Shown here piece by piece: positions 7,341-14,865 of a stretch of DNA of 14,884 nucleotides. The notes below the pieces were generated by a model that saw only the letters and a list, made by a program, of their open reading frames with translations, had not been told where the DNA came from and ran no database searches. The translations under genes and the position numbers were made by a program. How positions within the stretch are numbered: position 1 is the stretch's first letter; each line of letters opens with the position of its first letter. Source of the stretch: Chryseosolibacter sp044507115 (lineage in GTDB: Bacteria > Bacteroidota > Bacteroidia > Cytophagales > Cyclobacteriaceae); the NCBI GenBank assembly GCA_044507115.1, contig JBIQJZ010000079.1:1-14884 (forward strand), read 5' to 3'.

Positions 7341-8009
7341 CTATTGCGGTTCCTGAAGAAGGTCGATAAACTCAATCGACGTGTATTCCATCTTATGAAT
7401 GACCTTCTGTACTCGTGTGACCAAAAAGTTGTACGCCAGATATGCCATGATACCGACAAAAAGACCGGCGACAGTCGTAATCATAGCGGTATAAATCCCG
7501 GAAGAAAGCAGCTTCGGACTGACGGATCCCTCTTCCTGTGCAATAGCGATAAACGCTTCAACCATCCCGATAACCGTTCCCAGGAAGCCCATCATCGGAG
7601 CCGCACCTGCGATGGTCGCAAGCGCGGACAAGTTCTTTTCCAACTTGAATACTTCGAGCTTTCCAACGTTCTCGATTGAAGCCTCGATATTCTTAAGCGG
7701 GCTTCCGATTCTTGTCAACCCCTTCTGGATCATTCGCCCGACGGGACTGTCCTGCTGGGCGCACAGAACCTTTGCGCCATTGATGTCGCCGCGCAAGACG
7801 AGCTCCTTTACCCGGTTCATAAACTGATCTGGGCTCAAATTCGCCTTGTTAATAATCATCAGACGCTCAAAGAACAGGTATATCGCAATGATCGAAAGAA
7901 CAAAGATCGGGATCATCATGAACCCGCCCTGCATGGCCAGATCCAGAACTGAAATTGATTCGTCTGCAGCTTGTAAGGCAGTAGTGTCAGCAACGACTTG
8001 AAGGATCAT
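7341..8009 (-). CDS. exbB: MotA/TolQ/ExbB proton channel protein
   Basis: Pentameric inner-membrane partner of ExbD forming the proton-driven motor for TonB/TolA. The 222 residues contain three membrane helices: about 28-48 (GGFMMIPIFVLSIIAIYLFF), 128-153 (ALATIAGAAPMMGFLGTVIG) and 169-196 (SSGIYTAMITTVAGLFVGIM). A cytosolic helical domain lies between the first and second. The second helix keeps T145 in FLGTVIGMV and the third keeps the TT pair T178/T179, known to line the channel. The glutamate of E. coli ExbB (GIAEAL, E176) is replaced by T174 in GIYTAM, a form I recall from Bacteroidota homologues. It starts at ATG 8009, 43 bases after the SPOR gene, and no promoter was found in that gap. 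exbB versus tolQ cannot be settled from sequence alone. Confidence 0.92.
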   Translation of the reverse strand: MILQVVADTTALQAADESISVLDLAMQGGFMMIPIFVLSIIAIYLFFERLMIINKANLSPDQFMNRVKELVLRGDINGAKVLCAQQDSPVGRMIQKGLTRIGSPLKNIEASIENVGKLEVFKLEKNLSALATIAGAAPMMGFLGTVIGMVEAFIAIAQEEGSVSPKLLSSGIYTAMITTVAGLFVGIMAYLAYNFLVTRVQKVIHKMEYTSIEFIDLLQEPQ

Positions 8010-8052
8010 CTAAGAAGTTTAAAAAATTGATAGACACTTATACAACAGGTAC

Positions 8053-8814
8053 TCAATACTTCAGTACCCATAGGGCCTCACTGTATTCGCCTTTGAGTTG
8101 ATCCGCCGTTTGTTGAGTAGAGGCAAATGTCTCCCCCTCCGCGACGGTCAGCCGGTGAAACTTCACGTTTCCATAAGGCGGAATGATCTTCGGATTGATC
8201 CCTCTTTCGCTTAGTTTCTTTGCGTAGTCCATGATCAAATCTCCGTCGATAGCACTGGCCACCACAACATAATAACGTCCTGTGCGTCCGGATAGTGTCT
8301 CGATAGCTCCCGCGACCGGCGTGGCGGCAGCCGCCAGCGAGTCAGCCAGACGTTGGTTCTCGGCAGCGATGCGGGCTTGTTCAGCATCGCGCGCACGCTG
8401 TGCGTGTCGCGCCGAGTCAAGCTGTGCCTGCTCGATCCGCTCGCGCTCCAGGCGGGCCTGGGCATCCTGTGGTCTCTTGACCCCGAAGTACCACCACGCA
8501 CCTGCTCCGATCACCCCGAGAATGAGAAGAACAAGCAAAATCTTTGGCCATGGCGATCCACCTTCTTCCTCGTAATACGACGTGGTATATTCGTCGTGGC
8601 GAACGTCGTCTCTCTCCATATGTGAGTTGGTTATGGGTTGCTCTTCGGTGTATTGCGACTGATAAGTCTCTTCCCGGAGCTCTTCAGCAGGAGTGGTCGT
8701 CTCCCGATCAATCGGCTCATACTCGATTTCAGGAAGACCAAAGGTGTCGTCACTACCGGATTGCTGATCGTTGATGTCGTCCGGTTGGTCTTCAGGCTTC
8801 TTCTTTTTTGCCAT
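8053..8814 (-). CDS. SPOR-domain inner-membrane protein
   Basis: Bitopic membrane protein likely to bind peptidoglycan. Of 253 residues, about 1-88 are a cytosolic, acidic, low-complexity segment beginning MAKKKK. About 90-111 is one membrane helix (PKILLVLLILGVIGAGAWWYF), and about 116-165 is an Arg/Glu/Ala/Gln-rich probable coiled coil in the periplasm. About 179-253 is a C-terminal SPOR domain (GRYYVVVASAIDGDLIMDYA ... GINPKIIPPYG ... FHRLTVAEG ... ALWVLKY). SPOR domains bind glycan strands stripped of stem peptides and often direct proteins to the division septum. The gene begins at ATG 8814, about 26 bases downstream of the predicted start point of a strong promoter (8847-8877), and heads the exbB-exbD-tonB-folC-trmB unit. 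This placement suggests a link between septal peptidoglycan and the ExbBD motor. Confidence 0.85.
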   Translation of the reverse strand: MAKKKKPEDQPDDINDQQSGSDDTFGLPEIEYEPIDRETTTPAEELREETYQSQYTEEQPITNSHMERDDVRHDEYTTSYYEEEGGSPWPKILLVLLILGVIGAGAWWYFGVKRPQDAQARLERERIEQAQLDSARHAQRARDAEQARIAAENQRLADSLAAAATPVAGAIETLSGRTGRYYVVVASAIDGDLIMDYAKKLSERGINPKIIPPYGNVKFHRLTVAEGETFASTQQTADQLKGEYSEALWVLKY

Positions 8815-8846
8815 TAGATTTGGGGTTCACAAGTGCGTTTAACGTA

Positions 8847-8877
8847 CAAAAATAAAAGAATTTCCGAGCCTTACAAA
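8847..8877 (-). promoter_or_regulatory. Predicted Bacteroidota promoter for the SPOR-exbB-exbD-tonB-folC-trmB unit
   Basis: On the minus strand TTTG (8877-8874) is followed after 19 bases by TATTTTTG (8854-8847), a full match to the Bacteroidota vegetative consensus TTTG, about 19 bases, TAnnTTTG. It lies in the 100-base gap after the barrel gene, with an expected start point near 8840 and a leader of about 26 bases to ATG 8814. No other gap in the downstream seven genes exceeds 43 bases, so this is probably the main promoter of the whole unit. Activity is inferred. Confidence 0.7.
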
Positions 8878-8914
8878 AGTCTTTGCATTGCGGACGGCGG
8901 TAGCCAACGGGGAC

Positions 8915-10630
8915 CTAAAAACTCCAGGTCAAACCACCCAGTGCCTGAAACCCCCGCACGGGATAGTTGAGGAATAGTGGATACTCGTTGGAAGCAATAT
9001 TGTTAAACTGACCAAAGACCGAAAAGCTCCGGGAGATTAGGTATTCAGCCCGCACGTTGAAGTCAAATGCTGGATCAAGCTTCACCTGAGAATCGGTAAC
9101 AGGATCAAATGCCTTCATCCCCCCCTGCATGATCAAGCCGACATCCAACAAGAATTTGCGAGAGATATTCATCGACGCTTCACCTGTCAGCTTGTACGTG
9201 GGGCGATGCCAAGGCACCGGTATGTCGGTATTATATCCGAACAAGTCTGCGCGCATCAGAAACTTAAAGGCTTCCGTCTGTGCGAATCCTATCGAAGCAA
9301 AAATGTTTGTGCGGTTAGTTACGTCGTCATACTCAACCGTGAATCGCGAAGGGTCTTCTTCCATGTTCCGGAAGAAATACAAGTGTTTCAACGCTGCAAG
9401 CGAGAATCCTCCGTTGAAGGAAACCTTGTTGCCAATCTTGGCGTGTACCGCCGCCTGCAAATCGAGCAACTTATTGGTGTGGTAGATCGGAATGTTTGCG
9501 CCAAGCCACATATTCTCGCCAGACAACGTCCGAAGCGATACCTTCTCTATTCCGCCCGTAAGCGCTGCCGTCACGTCAACGGAGGGCGACAAAGGGNNNN
9601 NNNNNNTCCAGACAGGCAGGTGCGATAGCCTTGGAGCCTCAGATGATGCGCGAAGGTCGGGATACGCGTGCACATCCTTGCTCCCGATGGAGTCATTTTC
9701 AAACACTGCTACGATCCCTGCACTGAGTTTAAGAAACTCGACGGGAAAAAATTCGTAGCGGGGATTAATCGTCAGCAAACTCCTTGGGCTCGCACCGAGA
9801 AGCGAATCCTTGCGATTAATAATCGCATAGTCTGGATTGACGGCGATGCCAGTCTCGTCGCTCAATTCGTACGAAGAGTAAAAAAAGAAGGCAGCTTCTG
9901 TTTCGCGAGCCTCATAGTGATCCGCAAGGTGCGTAAGGCCCGCACCGAGTTGCCATGAGAAAGCTGAGTTCTTGGTATTTGACAACTCCCCTTTCAGGCT
10001 GAATGTATTGTACTTCTGCCGGATGTCCGCGGCCTTAACCTCGGTACCCGGCGGATAGCCATAAAAATGGGTAAACCGATGTTCGAAAGAAGCTTCGCCG
10101 GATAGGGAAATAAAATCCGTAAACCCTTTGCCGTAAATGGAAAGCCCGGATGACCCGCTGGCGGAGTTCTTGTCATCCACCGGACCTTTGCCGGAGTTCT
10201 TCAGGTGAGCATGAGCGCCAATAAGTTTGTTCCGATCGCGGCGTGTGTTGACAAAACCCTCCAGATAAGGGGATGAATAGTTTCCATACCCTGCGCTCAG
10301 ATATCCGCCAAAAACGTTCCGCGGGTTTTCTTGCTTGAGGCGCAGTGGCCGTATGGCAGGATTGATCTGTCCTGCCTGAAAATTGAACGGCTGAAAATCG
10401 TAGCTGAAGGACGGACGCGAGTCGTCGGCCGGCCGTGGCGGGACCTTCTCAAAATTGCGGGTTGCCGGCGGAAGGCTGATCTCCCGCTCTTTCACAATCT
10501 CAATTGTCACGTCTTCAAGGTCGGTTGCCCCGTGCTGCGCAGGCCCTTCCAATGCCGCCACCAGCGAAATGACAACGATCAGAAACCCGGCTCTGGTCAT
10601 TATGGCGATCTCAGTCATTTTTATTCTCAT
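8915..10630 (-). CDS. Outer-membrane beta-barrel protein, TonB-receptor-like, no plug domain (contains assembly gap)
   Basis: A 571-residue exported protein (length provisional). A signal peptide lies near residues 11-31; the ATG at 10630 gives ten extra residues, and Met11 (MTRAGFLIVVISLVAAL) is an equally good start. A short N-terminal segment (35-60: ATDLEDVTIEIVKEREISLP) comes before the barrel, too short for a TonB-receptor plug of about 120 residues but possibly a TonB-contact strand. From about 107 onwards alternating amphipathic strands rich in Tyr/Phe/Gly (GGYLSAGYGNYSSPYLEGFV) run to a terminal GGLTWSF, and the final Phe is typical of barrels inserted by BamA. FNNIASNEYPLF resembles the last strands of TonB-dependent receptors. 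Residues 342-345 are unknown (10 N at 9597-9606). It starts 3 bases after the large TPR gene, so the two should work together. Substrate unknown. Confidence 0.8.
   Translation of the reverse strand: MRIKMTEIAIMTRAGFLIVVISLVAALEGPAQHGATDLEDVTIEIVKEREISLPPATRNFEKVPPRPADDSRPSFSYDFQPFNFQAGQINPAIRPLRLKQENPRNVFGGYLSAGYGNYSSPYLEGFVNTRRDRNKLIGAHAHLKNSGKGPVDDKNSASGSSGLSIYGKGFTDFISLSGEASFEHRFTHFYGYPPGTEVKAADIRQKYNTFSLKGELSNTKNSAFSWQLGAGLTHLADHYEARETEAAFFFYSSYELSDETGIAVNPDYAIINRKDSLLGASPRSLLTINPRYEFFPVEFLKLSAGIVAVFENDSIGSKDVHAYPDLRASSEAPRLSHLPVWXXXXPLSPSVDVTAALTGGIEKVSLRTLSGENMWLGANIPIYHTNKLLDLQAAVHAKIGNKVSFNGGFSLAALKHLYFFRNMEEDPSRFTVEYDDVTNRTNIFASIGFAQTEAFKFLMRADLFGYNTDIPVPWHRPTYKLTGEASMNISRKFLLDVGLIMQGGMKAFDPVTDSQVKLDPAFDFNVRAEYLISRSFSVFGQFNNIASNEYPLFLNYPVRGFQALGGLTWSF
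9597..9606. other. Assembly gap (10 N) within the barrel gene
   Basis: Ten consecutive N. With this length the reading frame continues on both sides, but ten is a common placeholder, so true size and frame are not known. On the minus strand the codons before the gap read ASSEAPRLSHLPVW and those after it PLSPSVDVTAAL. The first segment has less barrel character than its surroundings, so sequence next to the gap may also be unreliable. Confidence 0.98.
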
Positions 10631-10633
10631 CAG

Positions 10634-13600
10634 TTAGTTTTGAAGGGTCTCGGTTTCTAGCGTATCAGCTTCCAGTCTTCTTTTCTTCTCAGCCTCCATG
10701 CGGTCGATATCACGCAACTTCGCAGTGGCGGCGTCCTTGATGGGTTGAAGAGGGAAATTGTCGACGAGCGATTGCAACGTCGCACGTGCCTGAAAAACCT
10801 GGTCCATGGCCAGGAAGTTGTCGGCCATCAGAAGAAATGCCTTGCCGACCCATTCGTCGTAAGCAGAAAAATCTTCCGTCAAACTCAGAAGCGTTTCGTA
10901 GCTCTGTTTGTGTTCCTTCTGTGTGAATTGTATCTGAGCAAGGAGATACTTGGCCTCAGCGCCATATTCATCCTGGGCTGTATTGAGGGTGTTGAGAAAC
11001 TCATCCTTCGCGGTCTCATAGTCCCCTTGTTGTAGTGCACTCTTGCCCAATGAAAGTGATGCCTTGTTTTGCCCACCGGCGTTCACCGCTCCTCGCTCGA
11101 GCACCGTACGAGCGTAAAGATCGGATGAGTCATACTGCTCAAGCTTGTAGAATGCATCCATAAGCCCCGACCACGCAGTATATTGTTCAACTTTGTTAGT
11201 CGCCAATCGCTCCAGCATGTGGAAATATCGGACCGCAAGGGGATAGTTACCTTGCCTGAAATGGATCTCGGCAGCCCTCGACACGACCCGGTTCCCAAGG
11301 TTAAAATTCCTGTCCTCCGCAAGGGCTTCATATATCGGCAGCGCTTTTACATGATCTTCCATTCGGAAGTACGACTCCGCCACATAGTAGCGTGCCTCCT
11401 GCAGCCTCGCACTCTGCGGATACTGGCTGATAAAATTATTGAGGCTCGTCGCGGCAACTGAATATTTTTCATCGAAGAAAGCGTTCTTTGCAGCTTCAAA
11501 TTCAATTGCCTCAAGTCCCCTGTTTTCCGGGTTCGCGCGCCTGAAGTGGGCCAGATACGTTTCAAACTCCCCTGACTTCCCGGCTTGCGAGAGCGCGTCC
11601 TGCAGGGGAAGCAACGCTTCCTGCGCCACAGGGTGGCTGGTGAACTGTCTCACAACGGTACCGTAGTCAGCAATCGTCTTATCGTATTGCCGAAGATTGT
11701 AATTCGCGGAAGCACGGCGCATATAAGCATACGGCAGAAACTTCGAGTTGGCACTTTCCCGAATCAAACGAGTCAACCCGTCAACCGCAGCCTGGTAGTT
11801 GCCCTGCTCAATCTCGAACTGAGCTCGTTGGTAAAGTGCTTCATCGCGGTGTGGGGACCTGGGGTAATTCTCAATAAGCGCAGTAAAATGATTTCGCGAC
11901 TCGTTATAATTCTGCCGGATGCCGTTGATCATCCCCGTCTGAAGGAGGATGTAATCATTGTCGGGGGAACCGATGTTTCGCGCCGAGTTGTACGTGGTAA
12001 GGGCGACGTCGTACTGCTTGCTTACATAGTAACAGTCTCCAAGCCGGATAAGGCCATCTACGTAGTTCGGCGTGCCGGTGCTGGCTTTGCTCGTAAAATC
12101 CCGAAAGTTGAACAGTGCCCGTTCATAGTTCTTGAGATTGAAGTAGGCATAGCCCATTCCGTACCGGGCTCTCCCCATCAGGGTGGGATCCGCCGGATTC
12201 GTAGTGATTACTTTTTGGTAGTGGCGAATGGCATCTTCAGGCTTGCCTGTCATTGAGTATGCCTCTCCCGCCCAGAAGCTGGCAAGCGCAACGTACATAT
12301 TATCGCGCGGGAAGGTCAGGGACTTCTCAAAGGCGCGGATCGCGTCGGTATAACTATTCTTGTTGAACAACTCCGCTCCCATCAGGTATGTCGCCTTCTG
12401 GTAAGCCTGTTGCACCTGCTGATTTTTCGTCGGAAGCGATTCAATGTACTCAATCGCCTTACTGAAATTATTTCCATGAACGTAAGCCTGGGCAAGCCAT
12501 TCCTTGACCTCATCGGCGTGTGGACTCCTCGGATAGTCCGTCAGAAATTTCTCAAACTCCAGAATGGCCTGATCAGTCCGTCCGGCATCGTACGAAACCT
12601 TGGCAAACTGAAAGGCGGCCTCTTCAGCGAGTCTGGAGTCGTCCGGCACGCGTCGGGAGTAGTCAAAGGCGTTCAGTGCCAGCGGCTTCTCACCATTTCT
12701 CAGGTAAAGTATCCCGAGGTAGTAGGAAGCGTAGTAACTAACTGAATCACGCGAGGCAGCGGACTTGCTCAGGTAAGTCACCGCTTTGTCATTTCGATTA
12801 AGTGCGTAGTTGGAGTACCCAGCGCGAAAGAGCAGACTACCTTCCGCCTTGCCGGGGTTGTCTTTGAGAAATCCTTCGTATGCCTCTGCTGCCCGCGCAT
12901 AGTCCCCTTTATGATAGTGTGCTTCAGCCGTCAGCATGGAAATCTCCTTCATATTCTGAACACCAGACCGGTTGCTCAGGGATGCAGTATACGCTAAAAG
13001 GTCGTCGTAGCGCTTTTGTTTGTAATAGACATTGGCAATCAGGTAAGGAACAATCGGCGCATACGATGCCTGTCCCTCTGCCTTTCGAAGGTCGGTCAGT
13101 GCTTCATCATACAATCCTTTAGAATACTCGATAAAGCCAGCGTAATAATTCGCAGCAGGCGACCATGAATTACTCTGTTTCTTGACAAAGTTGAACTGGG
13201 TCAGCGCTTCATCCAACTGCTTTTGATTGAAATGGCTGTACCCCCATTTGAAATGACCTTCGCTTTGCTGGCTTTGCGTCAGCGCAGGGAAGTCGACTTT
13301 TCGGAAATATTGCAGAGCTTTCGAGAATTTGTTGTCGCTGTAAAAGAACAGCGCAAGATCATAGTACGCCGTCGCTGCTTTGGGTGAAGATGGATTGTGA
13401 GCAATATACTGGTCGATAAGCTTTTCCCCATCCGTATGTCCCAGGTTCAACGCACTAAAGGCAACGTAGTATTGCGCTTCGCTTCGACGGGGGTCTGTAC
13501 CGGAGGCTTCCACAAGAAAATCGGAAAACACCTTGCGAGCTGCGCCATAGTTTTCGTGGGCAACCAGTTCCGTACCTTTCTGATAAAGCCGCTCGGCTTT

Positions 13601-13684
13601 CGCCTGTGAGAGTTGATGTTGACCGGACACCACGCCGGTAGACAGAACTAAGCAAATAACACCGAATAGTATTCTCACACCCAA
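10634..13684 (-). CDS. Large exported TPR protein (CpoB/YbgF/BamD-like repeats)
   Basis: A 1016-residue protein made almost wholly of tetratricopeptide repeats after a signal peptide (about 1-21, RILFGVICLVLSTGVVSG, cleavage before QHQ), hence periplasmic or outer-membrane associated. There is no lipobox cysteine. I count some 20 or more helical-pair repeats. Several are of the TPR_6 type seen in CpoB (YbgF) and BamD, with a 'YP.S....EA.Y..A..Y' pattern: YPRSPHADEVKEWLAQAY (384-401), YPRSPHRDEALYQRAQ (607-622) and YPQSARLQEARYYVAESYF (755-773). The last about 30 residues are charged (EAEKKRRLEADTLETE) and may be a coiled tail. The TTG at 13684 is the longest start; GTG at 13678, giving MRILFG..., is an equally good alternative, and in-frame TAA at 13699-13697 excludes longer forms. 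It is 3 bases from the barrel gene. It probably acts as a periplasmic scaffold for the barrel or for envelope assembly; the exact role is unknown. Confidence 0.85.
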   Translation of the reverse strand: MGVRILFGVICLVLSTGVVSGQHQLSQAKAERLYQKGTELVAHENYGAARKVFSDFLVEASGTDPRRSEAQYYVAFSALNLGHTDGEKLIDQYIAHNPSSPKAATAYYDLALFFYSDNKFSKALQYFRKVDFPALTQSQQSEGHFKWGYSHFNQKQLDEALTQFNFVKKQSNSWSPAANYYAGFIEYSKGLYDEALTDLRKAEGQASYAPIVPYLIANVYYKQKRYDDLLAYTASLSNRSGVQNMKEISMLTAEAHYHKGDYARAAEAYEGFLKDNPGKAEGSLLFRAGYSNYALNRNDKAVTYLSKSAASRDSVSYYASYYLGILYLRNGEKPLALNAFDYSRRVPDDSRLAEEAAFQFAKVSYDAGRTDQAILEFEKFLTDYPRSPHADEVKEWLAQAYVHGNNFSKAIEYIESLPTKNQQVQQAYQKATYLMGAELFNKNSYTDAIRAFEKSLTFPRDNMYVALASFWAGEAYSMTGKPEDAIRHYQKVITTNPADPTLMGRARYGMGYAYFNLKNYERALFNFRDFTSKASTGTPNYVDGLIRLGDCYYVSKQYDVALTTYNSARNIGSPDNDYILLQTGMINGIRQNYNESRNHFTALIENYPRSPHRDEALYQRAQFEIEQGNYQAAVDGLTRLIRESANSKFLPYAYMRRASANYNLRQYDKTIADYGTVVRQFTSHPVAQEALLPLQDALSQAGKSGEFETYLAHFRRANPENRGLEAIEFEAAKNAFFDEKYSVAATSLNNFISQYPQSARLQEARYYVAESYFRMEDHVKALPIYEALAEDRNFNLGNRVVSRAAEIHFRQGNYPLAVRYFHMLERLATNKVEQYTAWSGLMDAFYKLEQYDSSDLYARTVLERGAVNAGGQNKASLSLGKSALQQGDYETAKDEFLNTLNTAQDEYGAEAKYLLAQIQFTQKEHKQSYETLLSLTEDFSAYDEWVGKAFLLMADNFLAMDQVFQARATLQSLVDNFPLQPIKDAATAKLRDIDRMEAEKKRRLEADTLETETLQN

Positions 13685-13761
13685 AGTTTTTGATTCTTAA
13701 ACTCTACCGAACTGGATTTATTGCAAAATAAAGACCAAAATAAGGAGGAATTAAGGAAATA

Positions 13762-13785
13762 AAGAAACCCGCCTGACGGTCTCCT
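13762..13785 (-). terminator. Weak terminator-like hairpin after holA
   Basis: On the minus strand AGGAGACC pairs with GGTTTCTT (8 bp including G-T wobbles) around the 8-base loop GTCAGGCG, followed by TTTATTTCC. It lies about 58 bases after the holA stop, within the 158-base gap before the large TPR gene, which is where an intrinsic terminator would be expected. The stem is short and the T run interrupted, so this is tentative. Confidence 0.3.
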
Positions 13786-13842
13786 GCACCAATCGTCAAA
13801 CTGGTCATACATTTCCACTAAAGTTACGGTGTACGGTGGCCG

Positions 13843-14865
13843 TCAAGGCGACGTGATCTTGTAAACCAATTCCCGTAGTATCTGGCCTTCAGTTGCCGAG
13901 GCCGAATCGACGCCTTTGAGCTTAAGGTCTGCTTCTCGAAGTGACGATATCGCATAGAAAAGCTTTTCAACAGGATATTGCCTTAGAGCCGCAACGTAGT
14001 CTCTGGCAGCATATGGGCTGATCCGAAGCGCGCTAACAAGACCCTTGTCCGACTTGTCGGCACACGCTGTAGCTGCCAGAAGCTTGCTGAAAAATGAAAA
14101 GAGAAAAGCTACCACGGGAATGATCGGGTTTCTTCTCGGGTTCGCCTCAAAGTAGTTCACAATCCGGTTGGCCAGCATCAGGTCCTTCCGGATGATGGCC
14201 TTTTGCAGCTCAAATATATTGTACTCCTTACTCACGCCCACGCCGTTCATGACGTGGTCAAGGGTGAGCGTATTGCCCTGCGCAGTAATGATCAGCTTGT
14301 CGATCTCGTTCGCCATCCGATGCAAATCGTTCCCGACGAATTCTGCCAGCGCCGCAACCGCTCGGTCGTCGATAGTGATCTTCTTGTCGCGGGCGTATTC
14401 GGCGATAAACTCCGGCAGCTGGTTCTCGTATATCTTTTTGCAGGTTAGAGCCGTTGTATACTGATCAATCTTCTTGCCTAGCTCCTTTCGTTTGTCGAGG
14501 CTCTTGTGCTTGTGACAGAATACCAGCACCGTCGTCGGGGAAGGATTTTTGACGTAGTCAAGCAGGAGCTTGGTCCCTGGCTCCTTGACGAGGTCGGGAA
14601 TATCTTGCGCCTCCTTTACAATAACAACTTGTCGTTCAGCCATCATTGGAAAACGCCGGGCATGGGTTAGGATAGCCGCGACTGTTGCGTCTTTTCCATA
14701 GACGACAATCTGGTTAAAGCTCTTGTCGGCAGGTGCCAGCGCGTGCTCTTCGATGTAGTCGGCGATCAGGTCGATGTAGTAAGGCTCCTCCCCTTGCAGG
14801 AAGTACACAGGCGCGTACTTCCCTGCCTTGAGTTCCGTCATTATCTTTCTCACACTTGCATCCAT
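13843..14865 (-). CDS. holA: DNA polymerase III delta subunit
   Basis: Clamp-loader subunit that opens the beta sliding clamp during replication; cytosolic. With the ATG at 14865 it has 340 residues, the usual family length. The N-terminal segment APVYFLQGEEPYYIDLIADY (about 18-37) is the characteristic start of delta, an AAA+-like domain lacking a functional ATP site. Later segments PEFIAEYARDKKITIDDRAV, FVGNDLHRMANEIDKLI and SKEYNIFELQKAI (YNIFEL is typical of Bacteroidota delta) span about 153-230. The C-terminal collar domain follows (NPIIPVVAFLFSFFSKLL ... ISPYAARDY ... LREADLKLKGVDS). A GTG two codons upstream (14871) would add Met-Asn; I prefer the ATG. Only 13 bases lie upstream in the window, so its promoter is not visible. 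A 158-base gap follows it. Assignment is secure. Confidence 0.94.
   Translation of the reverse strand: MDASVRKIMTELKAGKYAPVYFLQGEEPYYIDLIADYIEEHALAPADKSFNQIVVYGKDATVAAILTHARRFPMMAERQVVIVKEAQDIPDLVKEPGTKLLLDYVKNPSPTTVLVFCHKHKSLDKRKELGKKIDQYTTALTCKKIYENQLPEFIAEYARDKKITIDDRAVAALAEFVGNDLHRMANEIDKLIITAQGNTLTLDHVMNGVGVSKEYNIFELQKAIIRKDLMLANRIVNYFEANPRRNPIIPVVAFLFSFFSKLLAATACADKSDKGLVSALRISPYAARDYVAALRQYPVEKLFYAISSLREADLKLKGVDSASATEGQILRELVYKITSP

Noticed and set aside
8874..8885. CAAAAGTCTTTG as a possible operator palindrome at the -33 element
   Set aside because: Only the outer four bases on each side are symmetric, and they are partly fixed by the promoter consensus; not enough to claim an operator.
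11585..12256. A 223-codon plus-strand open frame inside the large TPR gene
   Set aside because: Antisense shadow of the TPR repeats; no recognisable motif, no promoter, and the opposite frame is clearly coding across the whole length.
13724..13743. Two copies of TTATTTTG on the minus strand as possible -7 elements for the large TPR gene
   Set aside because: Each has one mismatch to TAnnTTTG and neither has a TTG at 18-21 bases upstream; the AT-rich gap makes such matches likely by chance. The real promoter of this unit was not located.
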